Assembly (NCBI RefSeq): GCF_000379625.1
Contig: NZ_KB903245.1
Coordinates: 153,124-217,123, forward strand
Length of the DNA: 64,000 nucleotides
DNA from: Actinomycetospora chiangmaiensis DSM 45062
GTDB taxonomy: Bacteria > Actinomycetota > Actinomycetes > Mycobacteriales > Pseudonocardiaceae
Direction: 5' to 3'
A model generated the notes under the pieces. It was not told where the DNA came from and ran no database searches. It saw only the letters and a program-made list of their open reading frames with translations. The stretch's first letter is position 1. Each line of letters begins with the position of its first letter. Of the stretch, positions 45,111 through 53,171 are shown in pieces. A program made the position numbers and the translations under genes.

Positions 45111-45614
45111 ATGCCCGCGTCCGACCCGTTGCCGTTCGACCCCATCGAGCGGGCCGCCGGAATCTGGTCGACCCGGATCGGCGACGCCACCACGATGGCG
45201 GCCACCACGAGCGTCTTCCGCGTCCAGCAGATCCTCCAGCAGGCCGTCGACGCCGCGCTGCGCCCGCACGAGCTGACCTTCGCCCGCTACGAGGCGCTCG
45301 TCCTGCTCACGTTCTCCCGGCACGGCGCGCTGCCGATGAACCTCATGGGCCAGCGGCTGCAACTGCACCCCACGTCGATCACCAACATCGTCGACCGGCT
45401 CGAGGGCGCGGCCCTCGTCCGCCGCACCCCGCACCCCCACGACAAGCGCACGACCCTCGTCGAGCTCACGGACGCGGGCCGCTTGCGCTGCGAGGAGGCG
45501 ACGGCGGCGGTGACGGGCGTCGACTTCGGCCTGGTCGGGCTCGAGGCCGACGAGGCGCAGACGCTGTTCCGGTTGCTCGCCCAGGTCCGGCACGCCGCGG
45601 GCGACTTCGCCTGA
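45111..45614 (+). CDS. MarR-family transcriptional regulator
   Basis: The 167-residue protein has the winged helix region FARYEALVLLTFSRHGALPM then LQLHPTSITNIVDRLEGAAL, VRRTPHPHDKRTTLVELTDA (wing with DKR). The N-terminus adds about 40 residues. It may control its own promoter and the divergent 44776-45081 gene. The ligand is unknown. Confidence 0.92.
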   Translation: MPASDPLPFDPIERAAGIWSTRIGDATTMAATTSVFRVQQILQQAVDAALRPHELTFARYEALVLLTFSRHGALPMNLMGQRLQLHPTSITNIVDRLEGAALVRRTPHPHDKRTTLVELTDAGRLRCEEATAAVTGVDFGLVGLEADEAQTLFRLLAQVRHAAGDFA

Positions 45615-45707
45615 TCGTCCCGCCGGCGGGTCGCCCGCGGTGCTGTCGTGGGCTGCCTCGTAGCCGCCCGGCGACCCTGTCGCGGGCTCCCTCCGCCACA
45701 CCGCCCT

Positions 45708-45734
45708 CCTGTCGTTCGGATTCGCAACGACAGG
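45708..45734. terminator. Hairpin between convergent marR and cydDC
   Basis: CCTGTCGTT (45708-45716) and AACGACAGG (45726-45734) are exact complements with a nine-base loop, followed by GCGGAGG pairing roughly with GCCCTCC. It lies between the two converging stops. Confidence 0.6.
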
Positions 45735-45747
45735 CGGAGGACCGCGG

Positions 45748-48700
45748 TCAGTGCGCAGCGACGAGTGCTCGGGTCCGGAGCCGGCCCTCGGCCAGCTCGA
45801 GGACCGTGTCCATCCGGTCCAGTCCCTCCGGGCGGTGGGTGAGCAGCAGGACGGTGCGGTCGCCGTCGAGCAGGTCGGCCATGAGGGCCCGGGCGGTCCC
45901 GACGTCGAGCCCCTCGGTCGGCTCGTCGAGCACCCACACGCCCGCGCCCGCGAGCACCAGCCGGGCCGCGGCGAGCCGTCGTCGTTCCCCGCCCGAGATG
46001 CTGCCCGGCCCGATCACCGTGTCCAGCCCGTCCCCGAGCGAGGCCACCCAGCCGTCCAGGTGCACGCGACGCAGCGCGGCGTGGAGGCGGTCGTCGGCGG
46101 CGTCGGGCGCAGCGAGCAGCAGGTTGGCGCGCACCGACGCGGTGAAGACGTGGTCATGGTCGCCGAGCAGGCCGACCCGTCGCCGGACGTCGTCACCCGG
46201 CCGCTCCCGGACGTCGACGCCGTCGATCGTCACGGCTCCCGACGACGGGTCGAGGAACTTGAGCAGCACGGCCGCCAGCGTCGACTTCCCCGAGCCCGAC
46301 GCACCCGTCACCGCCACCCGGGCGCCGCGCGGGAGGTCCAGGTCGACCCCACGGAGCGCCTCCTGGTCGCCCCACCCGGCCACGAGGTCGTGCACCGCGA
46401 TCGACGACGGCGCCCGGAACGCACCGAGTGGGAGCAGCGCGTCACCGTTGCGGGACGTGAGTGGCGCCGTTCGCGCACCTGACGACAGCGATGAGCCATT
46501 CGTGTCGCCGGGCTCATCGGGCGTCGGTGGCGCCGTTCGCGCACCTGACGACAGCGATGAGCCATCCATGTCCGGCTCCGTCGCGGGCGGCGCCACGGCC
46601 GCGAGCCCCTCGAGCCGCGCGCGGGCCTGGGCACCGCGGACGACGGCGCGGGCGGCGGCGGGCAGTGCGAGCACGGTCCCGGCGAGCGCGATCGGCAGGA
46701 GGACGACGATCCCGACGAGCTCCGGCGACGCGTCGAGCGACACCGCGGTGAGCGCCGCCCCGACCGTCGTCACGCCGAGCGCGAGGTGGGCGAGCCCGTC
46801 GAGCAGACCCTCGTGCCGCGCGGCCCGGCGCCGCGCCCGGTCGAGCTCCGCGACCCGGGCACGCGGGACGGCGAGCACGTCGTCGCGGTCGCGGACGGCG
46901 AGCTCCTCCCGGGCGGCGAGGGTCTCGACGACGGCGGCCCGCAGGCGGTCGCCCGCCCGGTCGAGCGCCGGGCCGTCGCGGTGCGCCAGCACCCCGGCCA
47001 GCGGCGGCACCACCACGGTCGCGACGCCAAGGCCGAGCACCAGCGCCGGCAGGGTCGCGGGCACCGCGAGCCAGGCGACCAGCACGACGACCGGCAGCAC
47101 GACGACGGCCACCAGCAGCGGCTGCCGGCCCCGCACGAGACCGTCGAGCCGCACGTCGACGTCACTCACCGCCCGCGCCAGCAGGTCGCCCCGCCGTCCC
47201 GCGACCGTCCCGGGCACGCGGTCGACCAGCACGGCGACGAGGGCCCGCCGCCAGCCGGCGACCCGGGCGAGGGCGTCGTCGTGGGTGACGAGTCGCTCCA
47301 GGTAGCGCAGGAGCGGACGCAGCACGGCGGTCGCCCGCACGATCACGACCGCGATCGACAGCGTCAGCACCGGCGGCCGCGCGTCGGCGCGCACGATGAG
47401 CCAGGTCGAGGCGGCGGTCAGCACGAGGCCGGCGAGCACCGAGCCGGCCCCCAGCGCGACCCCACCCGCCGTCGGGAACCGGTGGCGAGAACCGTCACCC
47501 GCAGCGTGAGGGGAACCCTCGAGCGCTCGTGTGGCTTCAGGGTTCCCCTCACGCCGGACGGGGCCCGCCGGGCGCGTCACCGTCACGACCCGGTCGGCCG
47601 CGGCGAGGGCGGCCGGACGGTGCGCGACGAGGAGCACCGCCGCCCCGCGCGACGCGGCGGCACGCAGCAGCTCGAGCACCCGGGCCTCGGTCGCGGCGTC
47701 GAGGTGGGCGGTGGGCTCGTCGAGCAGCACCGTCTGGCGGGGCTCGGCCGCGAGCGCGACGAGCACCCGGGCGAGGGCGAGCCGCTCGCGCTGCCCGGCC
47801 GACACCGAGCCGCCCTCCTCGGCGAGCGGCGCCCCGACGTCGAACGGCAGCCCGAGCGCGTCCAGCACCGAGCGGTCCGACGACCCCAGGGCCTCACCGA
47901 CCGTCCGCGCGTGCGGCAGCGTCGGACGCTGCGGCAGGTACTGCACGGGCCCGCCGACCTCGACGGTGCCCTCGTCCGCCCGGATCGCACCGGCCAGCAC
48001 GCGGAGCAGCGTCGTCTTCCCTGCGCCCGACTCCCCTGCCAGCGCGACGACCTCCCCAGGCGCCACCGTGAGCGTGTCCAGCGCCAGCGCGTCGGCCCGG
48101 CGGTGGGGGTAGCGGACGCGGACCGAGGTGGCGCGAGCGCCCAGGGAGTACGTCTCCGTGCCCGGGCACGGAGACGTACTCACGAGCCCGGCGGGCACCT
48201 GCGCGTCGTGGAACCGCGCCCCGACCTCCCGGATCGGGCGGTAGGCCTCGGGCGCCAGCAGGATCGCGACGAGCGCCGGGGCGAGCCCGAGCGAACCGTC
48301 GACCACCCGCAGCCCGGCCGACACCGCGACCAACCCCACCGACACCGTCGCCACGAGATCCAGCGCCGTCGACGACAGGAACGCCGCCCGCAGCACCGAC
48401 GCGGTCGCCCGCCGGTGCGCCTCGCCGGTCCGCGCGACCTCGTCGACCTGTCGCCGCGCCCGGCCGAACAGACGCAGCGTCGCGAGCCCGGTGACGACGT
48501 CGAGCACGTGCCCGGCGAGCCGCTCCCCCGCGTCCCACTGCGCGGCCGCGCGCTTCTCGGTGGCCCACCCGACGAGCGCCGCGAACACCGGCAGCAGCGG
48601 CAGGGTCGCCAGCACGATCAGCGCCGAGGTGCGGTCGGCGAGGAACAGCCCGACGAGCACCAGCGGCGGGAGCACCGCGGCCAGGACGAGCGCGGGCAGG

Positions 48701-49095
48701 TAGGACGTGAACCAGGCGCGGAGGTCGTCGATGCCTCCGGCGGCCAGTTCCCGACGACGGCCCGCGCCCGGGTCGCGTCGCTCGGCGTCGGCGTCGGCGT
48801 CCCGGGCGTCGAGGAGCCGTTCGCGCTGCGGCTCCACCACCCTCGTCGCCGTGCCGGCCGCGACCCACGGCGAGACCGCGGCGACGCACGCCCGGACCAC
48901 GACGGCACCGACCAGCCACGCGATCTCGGCCCTGGGGTGCGCCCCTCCCACCAGCGACGCCACGAGCAGCCCGGCCGCGACCAGCGCGACCGCGTCGGCC
49001 ACGGCGCCGACCACCCCCAGCACGACCTGCCCCGCCACCCCGGGCAGGGCCGGGCGCGCCAGGCGCAGCAGCAGCGGGTCGACCGGGCCGCTCAC
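45748..49095 (-). CDS. cydDC: CydD-CydC fusion ABC transporter for cytochrome bd assembly, with repeat insertions in every linker
   Basis: GTG 49095 overlaps the cydB stop (GTGA); 1115 residues form two complete ABC half transporters. First half: about six helices, then Walker A GESGAGKTTLLRVL, SVSAGQRERLALARVL, VLLDEPTAHLDAAT. Second half: six helices, GASGSGKSTLAAVLL, ISGGERRRLAAARL, VWVLDEPTEGLDVG. CydDC exports reduced thiols/binds heme and is needed for bd oxidase maturation; fusion is common in actinobacteria. Three DNA repeats fall exactly at the interdomain linkers: 48146-48181 (TM1/NBD1), 47506-47552 (NBD1/TM2) and 46461-46565 (TM2/NBD2), all in frame. Confidence 0.95.
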   Translation of the reverse strand: MSGPVDPLLLRLARPALPGVAGQVVLGVVGAVADAVALVAAGLLVASLVGGAHPRAEIAWLVGAVVVRACVAAVSPWVAAGTATRVVEPQRERLLDARDADADAERRDPGAGRRRELAAGGIDDLRAWFTSYLPALVLAAVLPPLVLVGLFLADRTSALIVLATLPLLPVFAALVGWATEKRAAAQWDAGERLAGHVLDVVTGLATLRLFGRARRQVDEVARTGEAHRRATASVLRAAFLSSTALDLVATVSVGLVAVSAGLRVVDGSLGLAPALVAILLAPEAYRPIREVGARFHDAQVPAGLVSTSPCPGTETYSLGARATSVRVRYPHRRADALALDTLTVAPGEVVALAGESGAGKTTLLRVLAGAIRADEGTVEVGGPVQYLPQRPTLPHARTVGEALGSSDRSVLDALGLPFDVGAPLAEEGGSVSAGQRERLALARVLVALAAEPRQTVLLDEPTAHLDAATEARVLELLRAAASRGAAVLLVAHRPAALAAADRVVTVTRPAGPVRREGNPEATRALEGSPHAAGDGSRHRFPTAGGVALGAGSVLAGLVLTAASTWLIVRADARPPVLTLSIAVVIVRATAVLRPLLRYLERLVTHDDALARVAGWRRALVAVLVDRVPGTVAGRRGDLLARAVSDVDVRLDGLVRGRQPLLVAVVVLPVVVLVAWLAVPATLPALVLGLGVATVVVPPLAGVLAHRDGPALDRAGDRLRAAVVETLAAREELAVRDRDDVLAVPRARVAELDRARRRAARHEGLLDGLAHLALGVTTVGAALTAVSLDASPELVGIVVLLPIALAGTVLALPAAARAVVRGAQARARLEGLAAVAPPATEPDMDGSSLSSGARTAPPTPDEPGDTNGSSLSSGARTAPLTSRNGDALLPLGAFRAPSSIAVHDLVAGWGDQEALRGVDLDLPRGARVAVTGASGSGKSTLAAVLLKFLDPSSGAVTIDGVDVRERPGDDVRRRVGLLGDHDHVFTASVRANLLLAAPDAADDRLHAALRRVHLDGWVASLGDGLDTVIGPGSISGGERRRLAAARLVLAGAGVWVLDEPTEGLDVGTARALMADLLDGDRTVLLLTHRPEGLDRMDTVLELAEGRLRTRALVAAH
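46461..46565. repeat. 39-bp direct repeats inside cydDC (TM2/NBD2 linker)
   Basis: Identical 39-base copies at 46461-46499 and 46527-46565 begin GTGGCGCCGTTCGCGCACCT and end AGCGATGAGCCAT. On the minus strand they encode GSSLSSGARTAP twice. GATGAGCC (46490) and GGCTCATC (46511) form a hairpin at the end of copy 1. The reading frame is intact. Confidence 0.9.
47506..47552. repeat. Inverted repeat inside cydDC (NBD1/TM2 junction)
   Basis: Perfect 14-base arms GTGAGGGGAACCCT (47506-47519) and AGGGTTCCCCTCAC (47539-47552). The loop begins with the palindrome CGAGCGCTCG. The in-frame product is REGNPEATRALEGSPHA. Confidence 0.9.
48146..48181. repeat. Perfect 36-bp palindrome inside cydDC (TM1/NBD1 linker)
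   Basis: Each 18-base half (GAGTACGTCTCCGTGCCC and its exact complement) abuts the other without a loop. It is read through in frame as VSTSPCPGTETYS. A perfect 36-base palindrome in coding sequence is very unlikely by chance. Confidence 0.92.
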
Positions 49096-50081
49096 GCCGC
49101 GATCCGCTCGCTCGCGACCCGCCGCCGGAACACCCAGTACGAGAACGCCTGGTAGGCCAGCACACCGGGCAGGATCAGCACCGCTCCGACCGTGATCACG
49201 GTCAGCGCGTACGGGGACGCGGCCGCGCCCGAGATGGTCAGCGACGACGCCGGGTCGAGCGTCGAGGGCAGCACCACCGGCACGTGCGCGGTGAACGCCG
49301 CGACGACCGCCCCCACCACGCCGAGGGTCGCGGCGGCGAACGCCGCCCCCTCGTACCGCCACCCGGCGGCGACGGCCGTGGCCACCGCGAGCAGGGCGAT
49401 CACCCCGGCGAACAGCGCCGCGAACCCCCCGACGGCCACGCCCACCCCGGCCGCGCCGACGGCCGCGGCCACGGCGGCAGCCACCGCCACCCGCTGCGCC
49501 CGCACACGGACCGGCCCGGTGGTCCGCAGCCCGAGGAACGTCGTGCCCTGCACGAGGGCCGCGAGGACGCCGAGCACGGCTCCGGCGAGCGCCGGCCAGG
49601 ACAGCAGCGGGGCGAGCGAGCGCTCCAGGCCGGTCCCGACGACGGCTCCGGCCGGGTCGAGCGCGAGGCCCGTCGTCGCGACCGCGACGACGGCACCGAA
49701 CAGACCCGCCGTCAGGAAGGAGGAGACCGCGAGGGTGACCTCGCAGCGCCGCCGCCAGGCCGGGGTGTCGACCTTGCCGCGGAACTCGATCGCGACGCCT
49801 CGCGCGGCCAGCGCGAGGAGTACCAGCACCATCGGCAGGTAGAGCCCGGAGAGCAGCGCGGCGTACCAGGCGGGGAAGGCCGCGAAGGTCACGCCGATCG
49901 CCGCGACCAGCCACACCTCGTTGCCGTCCCAGACGGGCCCGACGGTGCGGATCGCCGCGCCGCGCTCGTGGTCGTCGCGCCCGAGGACCGGGGCGAGCAT
50001 GCCGACGCCGAAGTCGAACCCCTCGAGGGCGAGGAACAGCACCCAGCAGAGGACCGCGAGGGCGAACCAGAGGACGTCCAT
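49092..50081 (-). CDS. cydB: Cytochrome bd ubiquinol oxidase subunit II
   Basis: ATG 50081 overlaps the cydA stop by one base; 329 residues with about eight to nine membrane helices. MDVLWFALAVLCWVLFLALE, GFDFGVGMLAPVLGRDDHER and VGPVWDGNEVWLVAAIGVTF are the conserved N-terminal regions. LPMVLVLLALAARGVAIEFR is typical. With CydA it forms the high-affinity oxygen-reducing terminal oxidase in the membrane. Confidence 0.97.
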   Translation of the reverse strand: MDVLWFALAVLCWVLFLALEGFDFGVGMLAPVLGRDDHERGAAIRTVGPVWDGNEVWLVAAIGVTFAAFPAWYAALLSGLYLPMVLVLLALAARGVAIEFRGKVDTPAWRRRCEVTLAVSSFLTAGLFGAVVAVATTGLALDPAGAVVGTGLERSLAPLLSWPALAGAVLGVLAALVQGTTFLGLRTTGPVRVRAQRVAVAAAVAAAVGAAGVGVAVGGFAALFAGVIALLAVATAVAAGWRYEGAAFAAATLGVVGAVVAAFTAHVPVVLPSTLDPASSLTISGAAASPYALTVITVGAVLILPGVLAYQAFSYWVFRRRVASERIAA

Positions 50082-51493
50082 CAGTAGCTCATCTCCAGCA
50101 CGGGCTCGGGCTCCTGCTCCGTTCCCGACGTCGGGTGCAGCGGCGCCGGCTCCCGGCGCGAGACGTGCAGCACGAGGCGGACCCAGACGACGGCGAGGAC
50201 GCCGTAGACCAGGGCGAACCCGGCGAGGGAGGCGGTCAGCTCGATCGGGGTGAGGGTGGGCGAGACGCCGTCGTGGGTGCGGAACAGGCCGAACACGAGC
50301 CAGGGTTGGCGGGCGGTCTCCGTGAACAGCCAGCCGAACGTCGCCGCGGCCGTCGGCAGGACCGGCAGCACCCAGAGGAAGCGCAGCAGCCAGCGGTCGG
50401 CGAACCAGGTGGGCGTGAACTCGCGGCCGCGGCGGGTGCGCCAGAGGACGTAGGCGGCGATGCCCGTGGCGAGGACCCCGAGCCCGATCATGAGACGGAA
50501 GGTCCAGTAGGCGACCGGGATCCACGGCGTGTAGTCCCCCGGGCCGAACTGCAGCTCGTACCGGCGCTGCAGGTCGTCGATCCCCTGCACGGTGGCGGTC
50601 GGGTCGCCGGTGGCCAGGAAGCTGAGCAGCCACGGCACGTCGAGCGACCACGGCTGCGCCATGCCGGGCAGCTGGATCGCGACGAGGCTGAACGGGGCGT
50701 GCCCGGTGGTCTCGTACAGCGCCTCGGCGGCGGCCATCTTCATGGGCTGGACCGCGGTCATCACCTTGCCCAGCGCGTCGCCGGTGAGGCTGACCGCGGT
50801 ACCGCCGACGAGGGTGGTCCAGGCGCCGACGCGGGCGAGGACGCGCCACGTGGGCGCCTGCTCGGCGTCGTCCCGGCGCCGCCACATCCCGATGGCCATC
50901 AGCAGCGCGCCGCCGGACATGAACGCGCCCGCGATGGTGTGCGGGAACGAGGCGACGACGACGGGGTTGGTCAGCAGGGCGCCGAAGCTCCCGAGCACGG
51001 CACGCCCGGTCGCCGGGTCGGTCGCCGCGCCGACCGGGTGCTGCATGAAGGCGTTGGCCGCGAGGATCACGTAGGCCGAGACCAGGGTGCCGATCGCGAC
51101 GACCCAGATCGTGGCGAGGTGCAGCCCGGGGCGCAGCCGGTCGCGACCGAACCACCAGAGGCCCAGGAACGTGGCCTCGAGGAAGAACGCGAGCATGCCC
51201 TCGATCGCGAGCGTGGGGCCGAAGACGTCGCCGTAGTACTGCGCGAACGCCGACCAGGAGAGCCCGAACTGGAACTCCTGGACGAGGCCGGTCACCACGC
51301 CCACGGCGAAGGTGGCCGTCAGCAGTTTCCCGGCGAGCAGGGTGGCCCGCGAGTACCGGTCGTCCCGAGTGCGCCACCACACGGTCTGCAGGCCCGCCGT
51401 CAGCGCCGAGAGCGAGATCGACAGCGGGACGAACAGATAGTGGTAGACGGTGACGACGGCGAATTGCAGGCGTGAGAGCTCCAGTGCGGTCAC
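50081..51493 (-). CDS. cydA: Cytochrome bd ubiquinol oxidase subunit I
   Basis: GTG 51493 follows AGGAGGT at six bases; 470 residues. LSRLQFAVVTVYHYLFVPLS has the early histidine heme ligand, and FQFGLSWSAFAQYYGDVFGP and IEGMLAFFLEATFLGLWWFG carry the conserved glutamates. GWLFTETARQPWLVFGL matches the GWxxxExGRQPW signature. The Q-loop is short, as usual for actinobacteria. First gene of cydA-cydB-cydDC; the start region carries a BlaI-like dyad. Confidence 0.97.
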   Translation of the reverse strand: MTALELSRLQFAVVTVYHYLFVPLSISLSALTAGLQTVWWRTRDDRYSRATLLAGKLLTATFAVGVVTGLVQEFQFGLSWSAFAQYYGDVFGPTLAIEGMLAFFLEATFLGLWWFGRDRLRPGLHLATIWVVAIGTLVSAYVILAANAFMQHPVGAATDPATGRAVLGSFGALLTNPVVVASFPHTIAGAFMSGGALLMAIGMWRRRDDAEQAPTWRVLARVGAWTTLVGGTAVSLTGDALGKVMTAVQPMKMAAAEALYETTGHAPFSLVAIQLPGMAQPWSLDVPWLLSFLATGDPTATVQGIDDLQRRYELQFGPGDYTPWIPVAYWTFRLMIGLGVLATGIAAYVLWRTRRGREFTPTWFADRWLLRFLWVLPVLPTAAATFGWLFTETARQPWLVFGLFRTHDGVSPTLTPIELTASLAGFALVYGVLAVVWVRLVLHVSRREPAPLHPTSGTEQEPEPVLEMSY

Positions 51494-51510
51494 GACCCGA
51501 CCTCCTGTCG

Positions 51511-51528
51511 ACTACGACGCTTCGTAGT
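51511..51528. promoter_or_regulatory. BlaI-like operator between cydA and blaI
   Basis: ACTACGA-CGCT-TCGTAGT is a perfect dyad 18-35 bases upstream of cydA. A second imperfect one with TAGTAC/GTAGTAC half-sites covers 51525-51549. BlaI/MecI regulators bind TACTAC/GTAGTA-type dyads, and the blaI gene is 67 bases away on the other strand. TTGACA (51561) and TACACT (51582) look like the blaI promoter, with the GTG start at or near the transcript start. Confidence 0.6.
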
Positions 51529-51594
51529 ACCTACGACCGACGGTAGTACGACAGGTGTCGTTGACACCCTGTGTCGCTGGGTACACTCCTCCGC

Positions 51595-51981
51595 GTGGCC
51601 CTGGGAGAGCTCGAACGCGCGGTCATGGCGCAGCTGTGGACGGCGGAGGAGCCGCTCACGGTGCGCGACGTCCACGATCGACTGGAGCGCGAACTCGCCT
51701 ACACCACGGTCATGACCGTCCTGGGCCGGCTGGCCAAGAAAGGGCTGGTCAGACAGGAACGGGACGGCAAGGCCTACCGCTACGCGGCCGCCTCGAGCCG
51801 CGAGCAGATGGCCGCGGAACTGATGCTCGACGCGCTCGGCGACGTCGGCGAGGACCGCACCGCGGCGCTGGTGGCCTTCGTCGACCGGGTCGGTCCGGCG
51901 GAGGCCGAGGCCTTGCGCCGCGCCCTCGACACGCCCGCGAACGGCACGCCGCGCCCGGCGGAGGGATCACCCGGGTCGTGA
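51595..51981 (+). CDS. blaI: BlaI/MecI-family transcriptional repressor
   Basis: GTG 51595 starts VALGELERAVMAQLWTAEEP; about 128 residues. VRDVHDRLERELAYTTVMTVLGRL (recognition helix) and KKGLVRQERDGKAYRYAAAS (wing) are the Penicillinase_R hallmarks. It is followed 32 bases later by the membrane protease gene. The homologous Rv1846c represses its own pair and respiratory genes such as ATP synthase. Divergence from cydA and the dyad between them imply it controls the bd oxidase here. Confidence 0.93.
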   Translation: MALGELERAVMAQLWTAEEPLTVRDVHDRLERELAYTTVMTVLGRLAKKGLVRQERDGKAYRYAAASSREQMAAELMLDALGDVGEDRTAALVAFVDRVGPAEAEALRRALDTPANGTPRPAEGSPGS

Positions 51982-52013
51982 GAACCACCACTGACGCGCC
52001 ACACTGACCCGTC

Positions 52014-52937
52014 ATGGCGTCGGTGTGGCTGACGGGGCTCGCCCTCGTGCTCGCCGGGCCCGTGCCCGCCCTGTTGGCACGCGCCCGGTGGACCCGGTCC
52101 GTGCCGCGCGCCGCCATCGTGCTGTGGCAGTCGGTGGCGGTCGCGGCCGTGCTGGCGGCCGTCGGGAGCGCTCTCGCCGCCCCCGAGGCCCTGCTGCGCG
52201 TGTTCCTGCACCCCGAGGAGCGCACCGGGATCGCCCTGGCGGTCGCGGTGGGGGTGGCCGCCGTGCTCGCCGGCCTCATCGTGGCGCGGCTCGTCGTGGT
52301 CCTGGTGCTGCTCGCGGTGCGCACGCGGGTCCGGCGCGCCCGCCACCGCGACATGATCGACCTGCTCGCCCGCGCCGAGGAGGTCGACGCCGGTGGGGCG
52401 CTGCGGGCCGGCACCGTGCTGCGGGTGCTCGACGGCGCCGTCCCGTTCGCCTACTGCGTGCCGGGACGGGTGGGGCGCGAGGGCCGCGTGGTGGTGACCG
52501 GCGCGGCCCTGCAGACGCTCTGCCCGCGGGAGCTGCGCGCCGTCATCGCCCACGAGCAGGCCCACCTCGCCGCCCGCCACGACCTCGTCCGCGAGGGCTT
52601 CACCGCCCTGCACCGCGCATTCCCCGTGATCGTGCGCAGCCGCGAGGCCCGCGACGCCGTGGCGCTCCTGCTGGAGATGCTCGCCGACGACGCGGGGCGA
52701 CGCCGGGTCGGCGACGACGCGATGGCGGGCGCGCTCGACGCCTTCGCCTCCAGCGGCCGGGCCGGGTACGGCCCCGACGTCGTTGAACGGCTCGAGCGCA
52801 TCCGCGCCTGCGTACGGGGCGGGCGCGCGCTCGCCGTCGGCACCTACCTGGCCGCCGTGGCGCTCGTCGTCGTCCCGACGGTCACCATCGTCATCCCGTG
52901 GCTCACCGACGCGCTGCCCACCGTCGGCGTGCGCTGA
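52014..52937 (+). CDS. blaR: M56-family (BlaR1/MecR1-like) membrane metalloprotease
   Basis: The 307-residue protein has membrane segments at about 5-20, 40-60, 77-100 and 280-300. Zinc site RAVIAHEQAHLAARHDLV (HExxH) is followed by the EMLADDAGRRR glutamate region. No penicillin-binding sensor domain is present, so the signal is sensed in another way. It should cleave BlaI to relieve repression. Partner of the gene just upstream. Confidence 0.92.
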   Translation: MASVWLTGLALVLAGPVPALLARARWTRSVPRAAIVLWQSVAVAAVLAAVGSALAAPEALLRVFLHPEERTGIALAVAVGVAAVLAGLIVARLVVVLVLLAVRTRVRRARHRDMIDLLARAEEVDAGGALRAGTVLRVLDGAVPFAYCVPGRVGREGRVVVTGAALQTLCPRELRAVIAHEQAHLAARHDLVREGFTALHRAFPVIVRSREARDAVALLLEMLADDAGRRRVGDDAMAGALDAFASSGRAGYGPDVVERLERIRACVRGGRALAVGTYLAAVALVVVPTVTIVIPWLTDALPTVGVR

Positions 52938-52940
52938 GGC

Positions 52941-53096
52941 TCACGGCCCAGGCCGACCACCCGGCCACTCCCGCATCGCCCCGCGGCGCCCCCGGTGCGC
53001 GCCCCGCCCCCGCCGGTGACGACGGCGGCGCCACCGCCCCGCGTAGTCCGCGCCCTGCAGCAGCGCCATCACCGTGACCACCCACCAGCACAGCAC
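52941..53096 (-). CDS. Possible small protein (51 aa) with hydrophobic start and arginine-rich tail
   Basis: GTG 53096 lies seven bases after AGAGGGGG and encodes VLCWWVVTVMALLQGADYAG followed by a strongly basic tail (RWRRRRHRRGRGAHRGRRGA). The good ribosome binding site and amphipathic start favour a real small protein. The low-complexity tail weakens the case. No family recognised. Confidence 0.4.
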   Translation of the reverse strand: MLCWWVVTVMALLQGADYAGRWRRRRHRRGRGAHRGRRGAMREWPGGRPGP

Positions 53097-53171
53097 GCGG
53101 CCACCCCCTCTCGCCTCACCGCGGGATCGAGCTCCCGCTCCGCTCCGTCTCCCGCGGCGCGGACCGTACAC

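Noticed and set aside
45615-45747. Possible small RNA or gene between marR and cydDC
   Set aside because: Only a convergent terminator hairpin is visible; no promoter or open frame with coding bias.
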